Below, one piece after another: positions 5,707 to 13,132 of a DNA stretch of 13,132 nt. Position 1 is the stretch's first letter. Every line of letters starts with the position of its first letter. The stretch is from Gammaproteobacteria bacterium (GTDB taxonomy: Bacteria > Pseudomonadota > Gammaproteobacteria > Chromatiales > Chromatiaceae). A program made the translations under genes and the position numbers. Below the pieces are notes generated by a model. The model did not search any database. It was not told the DNA's origin and saw nothing but the letters and a program-made list of their open reading frames with translations. The stretch is taken from the NCBI GenBank assembly GCA_020630035.1, contig JAHDCB010000011.1, forward strand, positions 4,863-17,994, given 5' to 3'.

Positions 5707-8253
5707 TTATTCGTCTGTCTCAGGTGTTTCAGGTAAGACCGGCAGGGTGACGATACCGGTCAGTTTTTCGTTTTTGCTCAGGCGAATCAGGCTGACACCC
5801 TGGGTATCACGACTGACTTGTGAGACTTCGTCACTGCGTGTTCTGACCAGTGTGCCACCATCGGTGATCAGCATCACTTCGTCGCCCGGTTGCACTCGCA
5901 CTGCCCCGACCTGTCCGCCATTGCGTTCGCTGGTGCGGATGGAGATCACACCGGAGGCTCCACGGCCTCGCACCGGATACTGGTCAATTGGGGTACGTTT
6001 GCCATAGCCTTGTTCACTGGCAGTCAGCACGTCACCCTGATCGCCGATGATCAGCGAGTTCACCTGTTGTTCCGGCTTGAGTCGCATGCCAAGCACGCCT
6101 GCTGCCTGTCGGCCCATCGCACGCACCTGGGTTTCAACAAACCGGGTCGCCTTACCGGCTGTGCTGGAGAGCATGATGATCTGTTCACCATCGGTCAGCT
6201 CAACCCCGATTAACTGATCATCATCCCGCAGGTTGATCGCTATGATGCCCGCACTGCGCGGATTGGAAAACTCGCTCAGGGCAGTCTTTTTCACGATGCC
6301 TGCGGCAGTTGCCATAAAGACGTAGCGGTCGGCTGCATAGTCTCGTACCGGCAGCACAGCATTAATCCGCTCACCATCCGCCAGCGGCAGCAGGTTAACC
6401 ATCGGTCGCCCACGTGCGGTGCGTCCGGCTTGTGGTAATTCGTAGACCTTCAGCCAGTAACATTTACCCCGGCTGGAAAAGCACAGGATCGTATCGTGCG
6501 TATTCGCGATGAACAGCCGGTCGATGAAGTCTTCGTCTTTGATAGCGGTCGCAATCTTACCCTTACCGCCACGCCGTTGTGCTTGATACACGTGTAGCGG
6601 CTGGGATTTTGCATAGCCCTGGTGCGATAAGGTCACGACCACGTCTTCCGGTGTGATCAGATCCTCCAGGGTCAGATCTGCCTGATCATGCCGAATTTCA
6701 CTACGACGCGCATCACCGAATTGTTCCGCAATCGCACTCAGCTCATCCCGGATTACCTGCATCAGCCGGTCCGGATCTGACAGAACCTCCAGCAATCCGG
6801 CAATTTTTTCCAGGATATCGGTATATTCCTGGATGATTTTGTCTTGTTCCAACCCGGTCAGTTTGTGTAGCCGCAGATCCAGGATTGCCTGCGCCTGCAC
6901 TTCAGTCAGGCGGTAACCGCCGTCAACCAGACCATACTCCGGTGCCAGCTCTTCCGGACGGGATGCCTCAGCACCGGCCCGCGCCAACATCGTCTCGACC
7001 GTACCAGAGTGCCAGGTACGTGCCACCAGTTGTTGTCTGGCAGTCGCTGGATTCGGCGCTGCCTTAATCAGCGCAATCACTGCGTCGATGTTCGCCAGCG
7101 CAACTGCCAAGCCTTCCAGCACGTGCGCCCGCGCCCGCGCCTTGCGCAGTTCATACAAGGTGCGCCGGGTGACGACATCACGCCGGTGACGGATGAAATA
7201 TTCGAGCAGTTGTTTCAGGTTCAGGGTACGCGGCTGACCATCCACCAACGCAACCACATTGATGCCGAACACTGTCTGCATCTGAGTATGCTGATACAGG
7301 TTGTTCAGCACCACCTCGGTCACTTCGCCCCGTCGCAGCTCAATCACCAGCCGCATCCCGTCCTTATCAGACTCGTCGCGGATTGCGGTAATACCGTCGA
7401 TTTTTTTCAGCTTCACCAGCTCGGCGATCTTTTCCTGCAACCTGGCCTTGTTGACCTGATATGGCAGCTCTCTGACCACAATGCGCTCGCGGCCCGCTGA
7501 CATCTCTTCAAATTCAGTGCGGGCCCGCAGATGCAATTTGCCACGCCCGGTGCGATATGCATCGCGTATTCCGGCGGTACCATTGATGATCGCTGCGGTC
7601 GGAAAGTCCGGTGCCGGAATATGCGTCATCAGATCGGCGATGGTGATCTCTGGCTGATCTATCAGTGCCAGACAACCCTGGATGACTTCGGAAAGATTAT
7701 GCGGTGGGATATTGGTCGCCATACCGACAGCAATGCCGGATGAGCCGTTGATCAGCAGATTCGGGATACGGGCAGGCAGGACATTCGGCTCATGTTCTGA
7801 GCCATCGTAGTTTGGTGTGAAGTCGACTGTTTCACGATCAATATCGGCGAGCAGTTCATGCGCAATCCGCGACATACGGATTTCGGTATACCGCATCGCG
7901 GCGGGCGAGTCCCCATCGACGGAGCCGAAGTTACCCTGCCCGTCAATCAGCAGATAGCGTAGCGAAAACGGCTGCGCCATACGCACGATGGTATCGTAGA
8001 CCGCCGTGTCGCCGTGCGGATGATATTTACCGATGACATCACCCACAATCCGCGCGGACTTTTTATACGGCTTATTCCAGTCGTTATGCAACTCGCCCAT
8101 CGCGTACAGGACGCGCCGGTGCACTGGCTTCAGTCCGTCACGCACATCCGGTAATGCCCGCCCGACGATGACCGACATCGCATAATCCAGGTAGGAATGT
8201 TGCATCTCCTCTTCGAGGCTGATGGACAGGACTTCCCTGGCAAATTCGGTCAT
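5707..8253 (-). CDS. gyrA: DNA gyrase subunit A
   Basis: GyrA, the breakage-reunion subunit of the GyrA2GyrB2 type II topoisomerase that introduces negative supercoils. The 848 residues compare with 875 in E. coli. The catalytic Tyr122 lies in AAMRYTEIRM at the same number as in E. coli. The quinolone-resistance region reads HPHGDTAVYD, with Thr83 and Asp87. The GyrA box QRRGGKG at 559-565 identifies it as gyrase rather than ParC, and the C-terminal beta-pinwheel is full. The tail is short and acidic (PETPETDE). It starts at the ATG at 8253 behind a weak GAG-containing site, with a promoter at the end of purB. infA follows after 3 bp. Thr83 is the wild-type residue in some gammaproteobacteria (for example Pseudomonas aeruginosa), so it should not be read as an acquired resistance change. 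Confidence 0.98.
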   Translation of the reverse strand: MTEFAREVLSISLEEEMQHSYLDYAMSVIVGRALPDVRDGLKPVHRRVLYAMGELHNDWNKPYKKSARIVGDVIGKYHPHGDTAVYDTIVRMAQPFSLRYLLIDGQGNFGSVDGDSPAAMRYTEIRMSRIAHELLADIDRETVDFTPNYDGSEHEPNVLPARIPNLLINGSSGIAVGMATNIPPHNLSEVIQGCLALIDQPEITIADLMTHIPAPDFPTAAIINGTAGIRDAYRTGRGKLHLRARTEFEEMSAGRERIVVRELPYQVNKARLQEKIAELVKLKKIDGITAIRDESDKDGMRLVIELRRGEVTEVVLNNLYQHTQMQTVFGINVVALVDGQPRTLNLKQLLEYFIRHRRDVVTRRTLYELRKARARAHVLEGLAVALANIDAVIALIKAAPNPATARQQLVARTWHSGTVETMLARAGAEASRPEELAPEYGLVDGGYRLTEVQAQAILDLRLHKLTGLEQDKIIQEYTDILEKIAGLLEVLSDPDRLMQVIRDELSAIAEQFGDARRSEIRHDQADLTLEDLITPEDVVVTLSHQGYAKSQPLHVYQAQRRGGKGKIATAIKDEDFIDRLFIANTHDTILCFSSRGKCYWLKVYELPQAGRTARGRPMVNLLPLADGERINAVLPVRDYAADRYVFMATAAGIVKKTALSEFSNPRSAGIIAINLRDDDQLIGVELTDGEQIIMLSSTAGKATRFVETQVRAMGRQAAGVLGMRLKPEQQVNSLIIGDQGDVLTASEQGYGKRTPIDQYPVRGRGASGVISIRTSERNGGQVGAVRVQPGDEVMLITDGGTLVRTRSDEVSQVSRDTQGVSLIRLSKNEKLTGIVTLPVLPETPETDE

Positions 8254-8311
8254 GTGCGGGATCTCATACGCGGATTACGCCATTCTTGCAGACAACAAGG
8301 TAAAGCCTTTT

Positions 8312-8340
8312 ATTCTAGCATAACTCGCTATATCTGTCCG
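8312..8340 (-). promoter_or_regulatory. Predicted sigma-70 promoter for gyrA-infA-lnt
   Basis: On the minus strand, CGGACA (8340-8335) is separated by 17 bases from TAGAAT (8317-8312). The -10 matches the consensus at five of six bases and carries the extended TG element (TGCTAGAAT); the -35 matches at four of six. The -35 lies in the last codons of purB. Transcription would start near 8305, leaving a leader of about 50 bases before gyrA. The rest of the 74-bp gap (8254-8327) shows no convincing terminator hairpin. Confidence 0.6.
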
Positions 8341-9695
8341 GCAAGCGCGACCGCATAGCCCAGATAATTGCAGGGTGTCAGCTCCAGCAGTCGCGCTTTG
8401 GCCTCTTGTGGCATGTCCAGCGTCTGCACAAAGGCTTCCACCTGCGCTCTGTCAATCTGTTTACCCCGGGTTAATGCCTTCAACTTTTCATACGCCTCCG
8501 GCACGCCATAACGCCGCATCACGGTCTGGATCGGCTCGGCCATCACCTCCCAGTTCTGCACCAAATCATCGGTTATTCGCACCTGATTCACTTCCAGCTT
8601 ATCCAGCCCGCGTAAAATCGACTGCAACGCAATGCTGGTGTAGGCAAAGCCAACTCCCATATTACGCAATACCGTCGAATCGCTCAGATCGCGCTGCCAG
8701 CGAGATACCGGCAACTTGGACGCCAGATGACCAAATAACGCATTCGCCAGGCCGAGATTACCTTCGGCATTCTCAAAATCAATCGGATTTACCTTATGCG
8801 GCATCGTGGACGAACCCACCTCATGCGCCACCGTCTTCTGCCCGAAATAGCCGATAGAGATATAACTCCAGATATCGCGACACAGATCCAGCAGCACCTG
8901 ATTACATCGTGCCAGCGCATCAAACAACTCAGCCATATAATCATGTGGTTCTATCTGCGTGGTGTATGGGTTCGGCTCCAGCCCCAGAGACGTAACAAAC
9001 TCAGCACCGACTACCGGCCAGTCCACATCCGGATAGGCCACCCTGTGGGCATTATAGTTACCCACGGCACCATTCATCTTACCCATGATCGGCACGGCAC
9101 CGATCTGCTGCAACTGCCGCTCCAGCCGGGCAACAACATTCGCCAGCTCCTTACCCAATGTAGTCGGTGTCGCCGGCTGACCGTGGGTACGCGACAACAT
9201 CGACTGATAAGTATTTTGATGCGCCATCTCCCGCAGCCTGTCGATCACCTGAGTGATGAGTGGCAGCAACACATCATCCCGCCCCTCCTGTAACATCAGA
9301 CCATGTGCCAGATTATTGATATCCTCTGAGGTACAGGCAAAGTGGACAAACTCGACCACCGGCGCCAGTTCAGGACAGGTAGCAAGTACCTCCTTCAGAT
9401 AATATTCGACTGCCTTCACATCATGCCGAGTGGTGGCCTCAATTGCCTTCACTCGCTGCGCCTGCGACACATCAAAATCAGCGACCACCCCATCCAGCCA
9501 GCGCTGCGTCTCAGGCGATAATGGCGGAACCTCCGGCACCAGGTGCAATTGCGCCAGGGTTGCCAACCAACGCACCTCCACCGTCACCCGTCGTTTTAAC
9601 AAACCATACTCACTAAAAATTTCACGCAACGGCTGCGTTTGTTGCGCATAACGTCCATCTAGCGGCGAAACTGCCGTCAATTCACTGAGCGACAT
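8328..9695 (-). CDS. purB: Adenylosuccinate lyase
   Basis: Cytosolic tetrameric enzyme of the fumarase/aspartase superfamily. It cleaves fumarate from SAICAR and from adenylosuccinate, two steps of purine synthesis. The protein has 455 residues from the ATG at 9695, like E. coli PurB (456). With this start, the catalytic His171 (SRTHGQPATPTTLGKE) and Ser295 in the signature GSSTMPHKVNPIDFEN fall on E. coli numbers. The open frame also allows a TTG at 9698 that would add one residue. The ATG is preferred because GAGGAA at 9701-9706 is well spaced and because the start overlaps the panC stop by one base (TGATG), indicating coupled translation. It is the last gene of the adk-prmC-panC-purB run, and the gyrA promoter overlaps its 3' end. 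Confidence 0.97.
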   Translation of the reverse strand: MSLSELTAVSPLDGRYAQQTQPLREIFSEYGLLKRRVTVEVRWLATLAQLHLVPEVPPLSPETQRWLDGVVADFDVSQAQRVKAIEATTRHDVKAVEYYLKEVLATCPELAPVVEFVHFACTSEDINNLAHGLMLQEGRDDVLLPLITQVIDRLREMAHQNTYQSMLSRTHGQPATPTTLGKELANVVARLERQLQQIGAVPIMGKMNGAVGNYNAHRVAYPDVDWPVVGAEFVTSLGLEPNPYTTQIEPHDYMAELFDALARCNQVLLDLCRDIWSYISIGYFGQKTVAHEVGSSTMPHKVNPIDFENAEGNLGLANALFGHLASKLPVSRWQRDLSDSTVLRNMGVGFAYTSIALQSILRGLDKLEVNQVRITDDLVQNWEVMAEPIQTVMRRYGVPEAYEKLKALTRGKQIDRAQVEAFVQTLDMPQEAKARLLELTPCNYLGYAVALAGQI

Positions 9696-10555
9696 CAACT
9701 TTCCTCAGGCTGAAACGAGAAATAAGGCACCACATCATTATCAATTAAACGGGTCTGACCCAGCCAGGCTGCAACCAGAATCACCGCGTGCTCACTACCA
9801 GAGTGCAACGGTATCAGCTTATCCGCATCCACGATCCGGGCATAATCAGTACAAAACCCAGCGGCATCCAACCCCTCTGCCAGCTCAGATGCCAACCGAT
9901 CAGGCGGCATCTTACCAAGCTGCGCCGCCGTATGTTGTATCTGCTGAAACAAGAGCGGCGCCAGTGCTCGCTCAGCCGGAGACAGATACTGATTACGCGA
10001 ACTCAGTGCCAACCCATCCGGTTCACGTACCGTCTCTGCCGCCAGAATCTGTACCGGCAATGCCAGGTCAAACACCATCTGCCGGACAATATGCAACTGC
10101 TGATAATCCTTGCGGCCAAACACCGCTATATCCGGCTGCACGATATTCAGCAACTTACACACCACCGTCGCCACACCAACAAAATGGCCCGGACGGGAGG
10201 CTCCACAAAACAAATCGCTGATGCCCGGCACCGATACCTGGGTCTGATCTGTCAGTGGTCGCGGATATAGTGCCGACACAGACGGTGAAAATAACACATC
10301 CACCCCGGCCTGGACTAACGCCGCCTGATCTGCTGCCAAGGTACGCGGATATTGCGCCAGGTCTTCATTTTCGCCAAATTGCAGCGGGTTCACAAAAATA
10401 CTGACTACCACCACATCAGCTGCACGCCGAGCCTGCGCGACCAGTGCCAGATGCCCGGCATGCAGATTACCCATCGTCGGCACCAATGCGATGCGCTGCG
10501 ACCGACATGCCGCCAGCCGCTCACGCAACGCAGCTATCTGCGTCACTGTGTCCAT
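9695..10555 (-). CDS. panC: Pantothenate synthetase
   Basis: PanC joins pantoate and beta-alanine with ATP through a pantoyl-adenylate, making pantothenate, the precursor of CoA and of the phosphopantetheine arm on carrier proteins. The 286 residues are a normal length. Visible are the nucleotidyltransferase HxGH motif as HAGH (residues 32-35) after VPTMGNL, the FVNPLQFG pantoate-site segment, GRKDYQQ (147-153) and the KMSKS-equivalent SSRN (185-188). It starts 6 bp after the prmC stop, with GAGGT 10 bases upstream of the ATG at 10555, and its TGA overlaps the purB ATG. panB and panD, common partners of panC, are not in the window. Confidence 0.97.
   Translation of the reverse strand: MDTVTQIAALRERLAACRSQRIALVPTMGNLHAGHLALVAQARRAADVVVVSIFVNPLQFGENEDLAQYPRTLAADQAALVQAGVDVLFSPSVSALYPRPLTDQTQVSVPGISDLFCGASRPGHFVGVATVVCKLLNIVQPDIAVFGRKDYQQLHIVRQMVFDLALPVQILAAETVREPDGLALSSRNQYLSPAERALAPLLFQQIQHTAAQLGKMPPDRLASELAEGLDAAGFCTDYARIVDADKLIPLHSGSEHAVILVAAWLGQTRLIDNDVVPYFSFQPEES
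9701..9706 (-). promoter_or_regulatory. Ribosome binding site fixing the purB start
   Basis: GAGGAA on the minus strand lies 5 bases upstream of the ATG at 9695. It is inside the end of panC and supports that ATG over the in-frame TTG at 9698. Confidence 0.65.
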
Positions 10556-10561
10556 AACCGC

Positions 10562-11416
10562 TTATACCTCGCGTTTCACCAATCTGCCACCGCTCAGCCG
10601 CTCCAGGCCTGCCAGATCCTGATGAGTACAGATGTCACCATAACCACACTGCTGCAACAGAGCACGACAGGCCGCACCCTGAGTCGCACCATGTTCCAAC
10701 AACAACCAGCCATCAGAATCCAGCCAGGCTGGCGCCTGTTTAATCAGATGCCGGATTGCTGTCAGCCCGTCCGCCCCGGCTACCAGGGCATTACGTGGTT
10801 CAAACCGCAGGTCACCCTGTGTTAAATGCGGATCGTCCGCCGCAATATATGGCGGATTGCTGACAATCAGGTCATAGCACCCGGTCAGGGAGCTAAACCA
10901 GTCACTGTGCGCAAAACATACATTAGCCAGTTGATACCGGGCTGCATTGTGTTGCGCGACTGCCAGAGCATCAAAGCTGATATCCACCGCAGTGACCTGC
11001 CAGGTCGGGCGCGCCTGTGCCAATGCCAGCGCAATCGCTCCACTGCCAGTACCCAACTCCAGCACCTGCCAGGCGGCTGTTGTCGGCCCCAGACACAATG
11101 CCTGCTCAACCAGGTGTTCAGTCTCTGGTCTTGGAATCAAGGTATGCGCGTTCACCTGCAACGTCAGATTCCAGAAGTCTCGATGACCCATCAGATAGGC
11201 CACCGGTGTACCCGAACAACGTTGCGCGATCAGTTGGGTATAGTCGGCCATCTGGGCTGGCGTTAGCTCTGCTTCCGGATGTGCCAGCAGATAACTGCGA
11301 TCCCGTTGCAATTGATGCGCCAGCAGCAGATCTGCCTCAGCTGGTACCTGCTGCGCCTGGGCCAGGCGGTCACGTCCCAGCGCCAGGGTCTGCGCCACCG
11401 TGTGCGCAATCGCCAT
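10562..11416 (-). CDS. prmC: PrmC, release-factor glutamine N5-methyltransferase
   Basis: S-adenosylmethionine-dependent methylase that modifies the Gln of the GGQ motif of peptide-release factors RF1 and RF2, raising termination efficiency. The 284 residues show the family N-terminal helical domain, IPRPETE (94-100), the SAM-binding LELGTGSGAIAL (119-130) and the catalytic NPPY (187-190) that holds the glutamine. Usually prmC lies downstream of prfA, as in E. coli. Here prfA is absent from the window and prmC sits between adk and panC. The ATG at 11416 directly follows the adk TGA with no gap, so it depends on adk translation. The Shine-Dalgarno site is weak. Confidence 0.96.
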   Translation of the reverse strand: MAIAHTVAQTLALGRDRLAQAQQVPAEADLLLAHQLQRDRSYLLAHPEAELTPAQMADYTQLIAQRCSGTPVAYLMGHRDFWNLTLQVNAHTLIPRPETEHLVEQALCLGPTTAAWQVLELGTGSGAIALALAQARPTWQVTAVDISFDALAVAQHNAARYQLANVCFAHSDWFSSLTGCYDLIVSNPPYIAADDPHLTQGDLRFEPRNALVAGADGLTAIRHLIKQAPAWLDSDGWLLLEHGATQGAACRALLQQCGYGDICTHQDLAGLERLSGGRLVKREV

Positions 11417-12067
11417 TCAGCCCGTACTCAATGCATCCAGAATCTGTTGCTGTATCTGCGCCACAGCACCAACACCTGCAATGCGGATATAGCGATTCTG
11501 CCCAGCTGTTGCCGCCTGCTGGTAATACGCAATCAGTGGTGCCGTCTGTTCGTGATACACCGCCAGTCGCTGAGCCACTGTATCTGCATGGTCATCATCC
11601 CGATGCACCAGATCTTCACCAGTGACATCATCCTGACCAGTCACCTGTGGTGGATTAAACTCAACATGGTAAGTGCGCCCAGAGGGCAAATGCACCCGCC
11701 GCCCGGACAGACGACGAATAATCTCCGCATCATCCACCGCAATTTCGACCACAGCATCCAGCGGGATCGCCGCCTCACTCAAGGCCTCAGCCTGGGGGAT
11801 AGTCCGTGGAAAGCCATCGAACAGATAGCCCGACTGACAGTCCGGCTGGGCGACCCGTTCTTTAACCATCGCGATGATAATGTCATCTGAAACCAGCCCA
11901 CCGCTATCCATCACCTGCTTTGCTGCCAATCCAAGCTCAGTACCCGCCCGCACCTGAGCACGCAACATATCACCGGTCGAGATCTGGGGAATACCATAGT
12001 GTGTGGTCAGAAAATTTGCCTGGGTACCCTTACCAGCACCTGGCCCGCCAAGTAACATCAATCGCAT
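11417..12067 (-). CDS. adk: Adenylate kinase
   Basis: Adk interconverts ATP + AMP and 2 ADP, balancing cellular adenylates. The 216 residues are of the long bacterial type (E. coli 214). The P-loop is GGPGAGKGT (residues 7-15), the AMP-binding segment STGDMLR follows, DGFPRT is at 84-89, and the LID domain spans about 122-159 starting with GRRVH. The LID has no cysteine set for zinc, as in other Gram-negative enzymes. The ATG at 12067 overlaps the stop of the ion-channel gene by one base (TGATG), with AAGGA at 12074-12078 six bases upstream, so translation of the two is probably coupled. Confidence 0.97.
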   Translation of the reverse strand: MRLMLLGGPGAGKGTQANFLTTHYGIPQISTGDMLRAQVRAGTELGLAAKQVMDSGGLVSDDIIIAMVKERVAQPDCQSGYLFDGFPRTIPQAEALSEAAIPLDAVVEIAVDDAEIIRRLSGRRVHLPSGRTYHVEFNPPQVTGQDDVTGEDLVHRDDDHADTVAQRLAVYHEQTAPLIAYYQQAATAGQNRYIRIAGVGAVAQIQQQILDALSTG

Positions 12068-12897
12068 CAGGTTTCCTTATGAGTAGAAAAAGACTGACAG
12101 CAGCCAGATTGTTCCAGTCGCTGTAGCTGTTGTGTGATGACTTGCAGACGCTGATCCAGCACCTGCATCGGTTCCGCCGCCGGATCTTTAGCAGACTCAT
12201 GTTCACGCTGCAATGTTTCCAGTACGATCCCGATCATCATATTCAGAAATACAAACGCGACGATAAAGATAAAGGTGAGATAAAACACCCAGCTCAGCGG
12301 ATACACTGCCATCGTCTCATACATCACATCAGTCCAGTCTTCAAATGTCGCCACCCGGAACAGGGTCAGCATAGAGACCGTGATGTTCGACCACAAATCA
12401 GGGTTGATCGCATGAAATAGCATGCTGCCAATCGCACCATAGATGTAAAACACCAGAAACATCAATAGTGCAACATACCCCATGCGCGGAATCGCCTGCA
12501 AAAACGCATTCAGCAACACCCGCAGCTCCGGAATGACCGAAACCAGGCGCAATACCCGGAAGATTCGCAACAACCGCCCGAGCAATGCCGCCTCACTATC
12601 CTCGACCGGTATCAGGCTGGCGACGACAATAACAAAGTCAAATACATTCCAGCCCTGGCGGAAAAAACGCCGCAGATTGCCCTCAGCCACCATCCGCACC
12701 AGAATTTCGACCAGGAAAAACACCGTAATCGCCGTATCCAGCACCACAAATGCCTGTAACACGGCAGACGGCATCGCATACGTCTTGGCACCAATCACCA
12801 ACGCAGACAGCACGATGACCGAGATGACAAACAACTCGAACATCTGGTTCTGACGCAGGCGTAAAAAGCGGGCTTGCAATTCAGTCGCTTGAAGCAT
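12067..12897 (-). CDS. Single-domain voltage-gated cation channel (BacNav/ion_trans family)
   Basis: Predicted inner-membrane homotetrameric channel with six transmembrane helices per subunit. From the ATG at 12897 (276 residues): S1 FELFVISVIVLSALVIG, S2 VVLDTAITVFFLVEILV, S3 NVFDFVIVVASLIP, then S4 LLGRLLRIFRVLRLV with Arg at every third residue (108, 111, 114, 117), S5, the pore loop, S6 VFYLTFIFIVAFVFLNMM and a C-terminal helix rich in Leu/Gln (VLDQRLQVITQQLQRLEQ), likely the coiled coil that tetramerises these channels. The filter is TFEDWTD (184-190), where sodium channels such as NavAb have TLESWSM. An upstream ATG at 12963 would add 22 residues without any family feature. I preferred 12897 because a promoter-like pair overlaps the extension. 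The gene ends in a TGATG overlap with adk. Confidence 0.88.
   Translation of the reverse strand: MLQATELQARFLRLRQNQMFELFVISVIVLSALVIGAKTYAMPSAVLQAFVVLDTAITVFFLVEILVRMVAEGNLRRFFRQGWNVFDFVIVVASLIPVEDSEAALLGRLLRIFRVLRLVSVIPELRVLLNAFLQAIPRMGYVALLMFLVFYIYGAIGSMLFHAINPDLWSNITVSMLTLFRVATFEDWTDVMYETMAVYPLSWVFYLTFIFIVAFVFLNMMIGIVLETLQREHESAKDPAAEPMQVLDQRLQVITQQLQRLEQSGCCQSFSTHKET
12074..12078 (-). promoter_or_regulatory. Ribosome binding site of adk inside the channel gene
   Basis: AAGGA on the minus strand is six bases upstream of the adk ATG at 12067 and lies within the last codons of the channel gene. This is consistent with coupled translation across the TGATG junction. Confidence 0.65.
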
Positions 12898-12939
12898 GAT
12901 ATTACGGGGTGATAGATGGTGAAACGAGCCGGGCGGCTT

Positions 12940-12967
12940 ATTGTACGTATCCTGCCGCAGCATCCAA
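12940..12967 (-). promoter_or_regulatory. Possible promoter for the channel-adk-prmC-panC-purB run
   Basis: TTGGAT (12967-12962) and TACAAT (12945-12940) are 16 bases apart on the minus strand. The -10 matches the consensus at five of six bases and the -35 at three. Transcription would start near 12933, upstream of the preferred channel start at 12897. The match is moderate and untested. Confidence 0.4.
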
Positions 12968-13012
12968 GAAATTTATCCCGGTTGTGTGCGCAGCTGCTCA
13001 CCTGGCAACTAC

Positions 13013-13132
13013 AGGGCACCTCTAAAAACTATTCCACTTGCAAATACTTCGTTAAAAAATGCTCATGTACGCTGTTGCTAGAGTTTAGAGCGAACGGGTC
13101 TGCCCAAGCCTCGTTGTATGGGCTTGGTTTGC
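13013..13132. mobile_element. Possible insertion-sequence end at the right window edge
   Basis: At about 13013 the sequence changes to AGGGCACCTCTAAAAACTAT, which resembles from memory the terminal inverted repeat of IS5/IS1182-like elements (reverse complement TTTTTAGAGGTGCCC). What follows to the edge carries no recognisable gene. A minus-strand frame stays open from 13130 to a stop at 13029, too short to identify. Only one end is in view, so neither the opposite repeat nor a target duplication can be checked. A non-mobile intergenic repeat remains possible. Confidence 0.4.
13104..13127. repeat. Hairpin CCAAGCC/GGCTTGG
   Basis: A perfect 7-bp inverted repeat with a 10-base loop lies in the presumed insertion-sequence end. 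No run of T follows on either strand, so it does not look like a standard terminator. It could be a structure of the mobile element. Confidence 0.45.

Noticed and set aside
7992..8021. GyrA Thr83 as a quinolone-resistance mutation
   Set aside because: Thr is the natural residue at this position in some gammaproteobacteria and Asp87 is unchanged. Without a wild-type reference there is no basis to call resistance.
8254..8327. Terminator between purB and gyrA
   Set aside because: Only a 4-bp AAGG/CCTT pairing is visible and no stem followed by a T-run is present, so read-through from purB cannot be excluded.
12898..12963. Longer channel start at the ATG at 12963
   Set aside because: The extra 22 residues carry no membrane or family feature, and a promoter-like pair overlaps this segment. 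The ATG at 12897 fits the short N-terminus of such channels better, though this is not proven.
1..13132. CRISPR array, tRNA, rRNA or DNA-uptake repeat
   Set aside because: No regularly spaced repeats, no cloverleaf-like or rRNA sequence, and no recurrent Haemophilus- or Neisseria-type uptake motif were seen on reading both strands.

Overview
The window reads as chromosomal DNA of a gammaproteobacterium. MlaF, Lnt, GyrA, PurB, PanC, PrmC, Adk and IF-1 are all of the enterobacterial/pseudomonad type, and several active-site residues fall on the E. coli numbers (GyrA Tyr122, PurB His171 and Ser295). I cannot name a genus from this sequence. Every recognised gene lies on the minus strand, so transcription runs from high to low coordinates. 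Genes are tightly packed, with gaps of 0-12 bp or 1-bp stop/start overlaps, except for the 74 bp between purB and gyrA.

Right part (about 8.3-13.1 kb): a possible insertion-sequence end at the window edge is followed by a one-domain voltage-gated cation channel. Its stop overlaps the start of adk, and prmC, panC and purB follow. This looks like one operon mixing nucleotide metabolism (adk, purB), pantothenate synthesis (panC), release-factor methylation (prmC) and an ion channel.

Middle part (about 4.1-8.3 kb): a good extended -10 promoter at the 3' end of purB drives gyrA, followed by infA and lnt.

Left part: a block of about 3 kb (about 1.08-4.1 kb) is visibly richer in A+T than its flanks. 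By hand count it has 34% G+C at 3961-4080, against 53% at 4081-4260 and 57% at 901-1020. It encodes a compact run of four genes: a stand-alone acyl carrier protein, a short-chain dehydrogenase/reductase, a small AMP-forming adenylating enzyme and a NeuD/PglD-type left-handed beta-helix acyltransferase. The composition change lies inside the 3' end of lnt on one side and at the ridA start codon on the other. The block therefore looks like a horizontally acquired cassette spliced into a housekeeping operon without breaking it. Beyond it, ridA and mlaF (cut by the left edge) continue in the same direction.

The cassette is the best candidate for an undescribed system. By family logic it would activate or tailor a small acyl group on a carrier protein and move it to an amino-sugar or similar nucleotide-linked acceptor. 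No glycosyltransferase, ketosynthase or sugar-synthesis gene is present, so the acceptor is unknown. The second notable item is the channel, whose pore signature TFEDWTD has acidic residues where bacterial sodium channels are neutral, suggesting calcium permeation.
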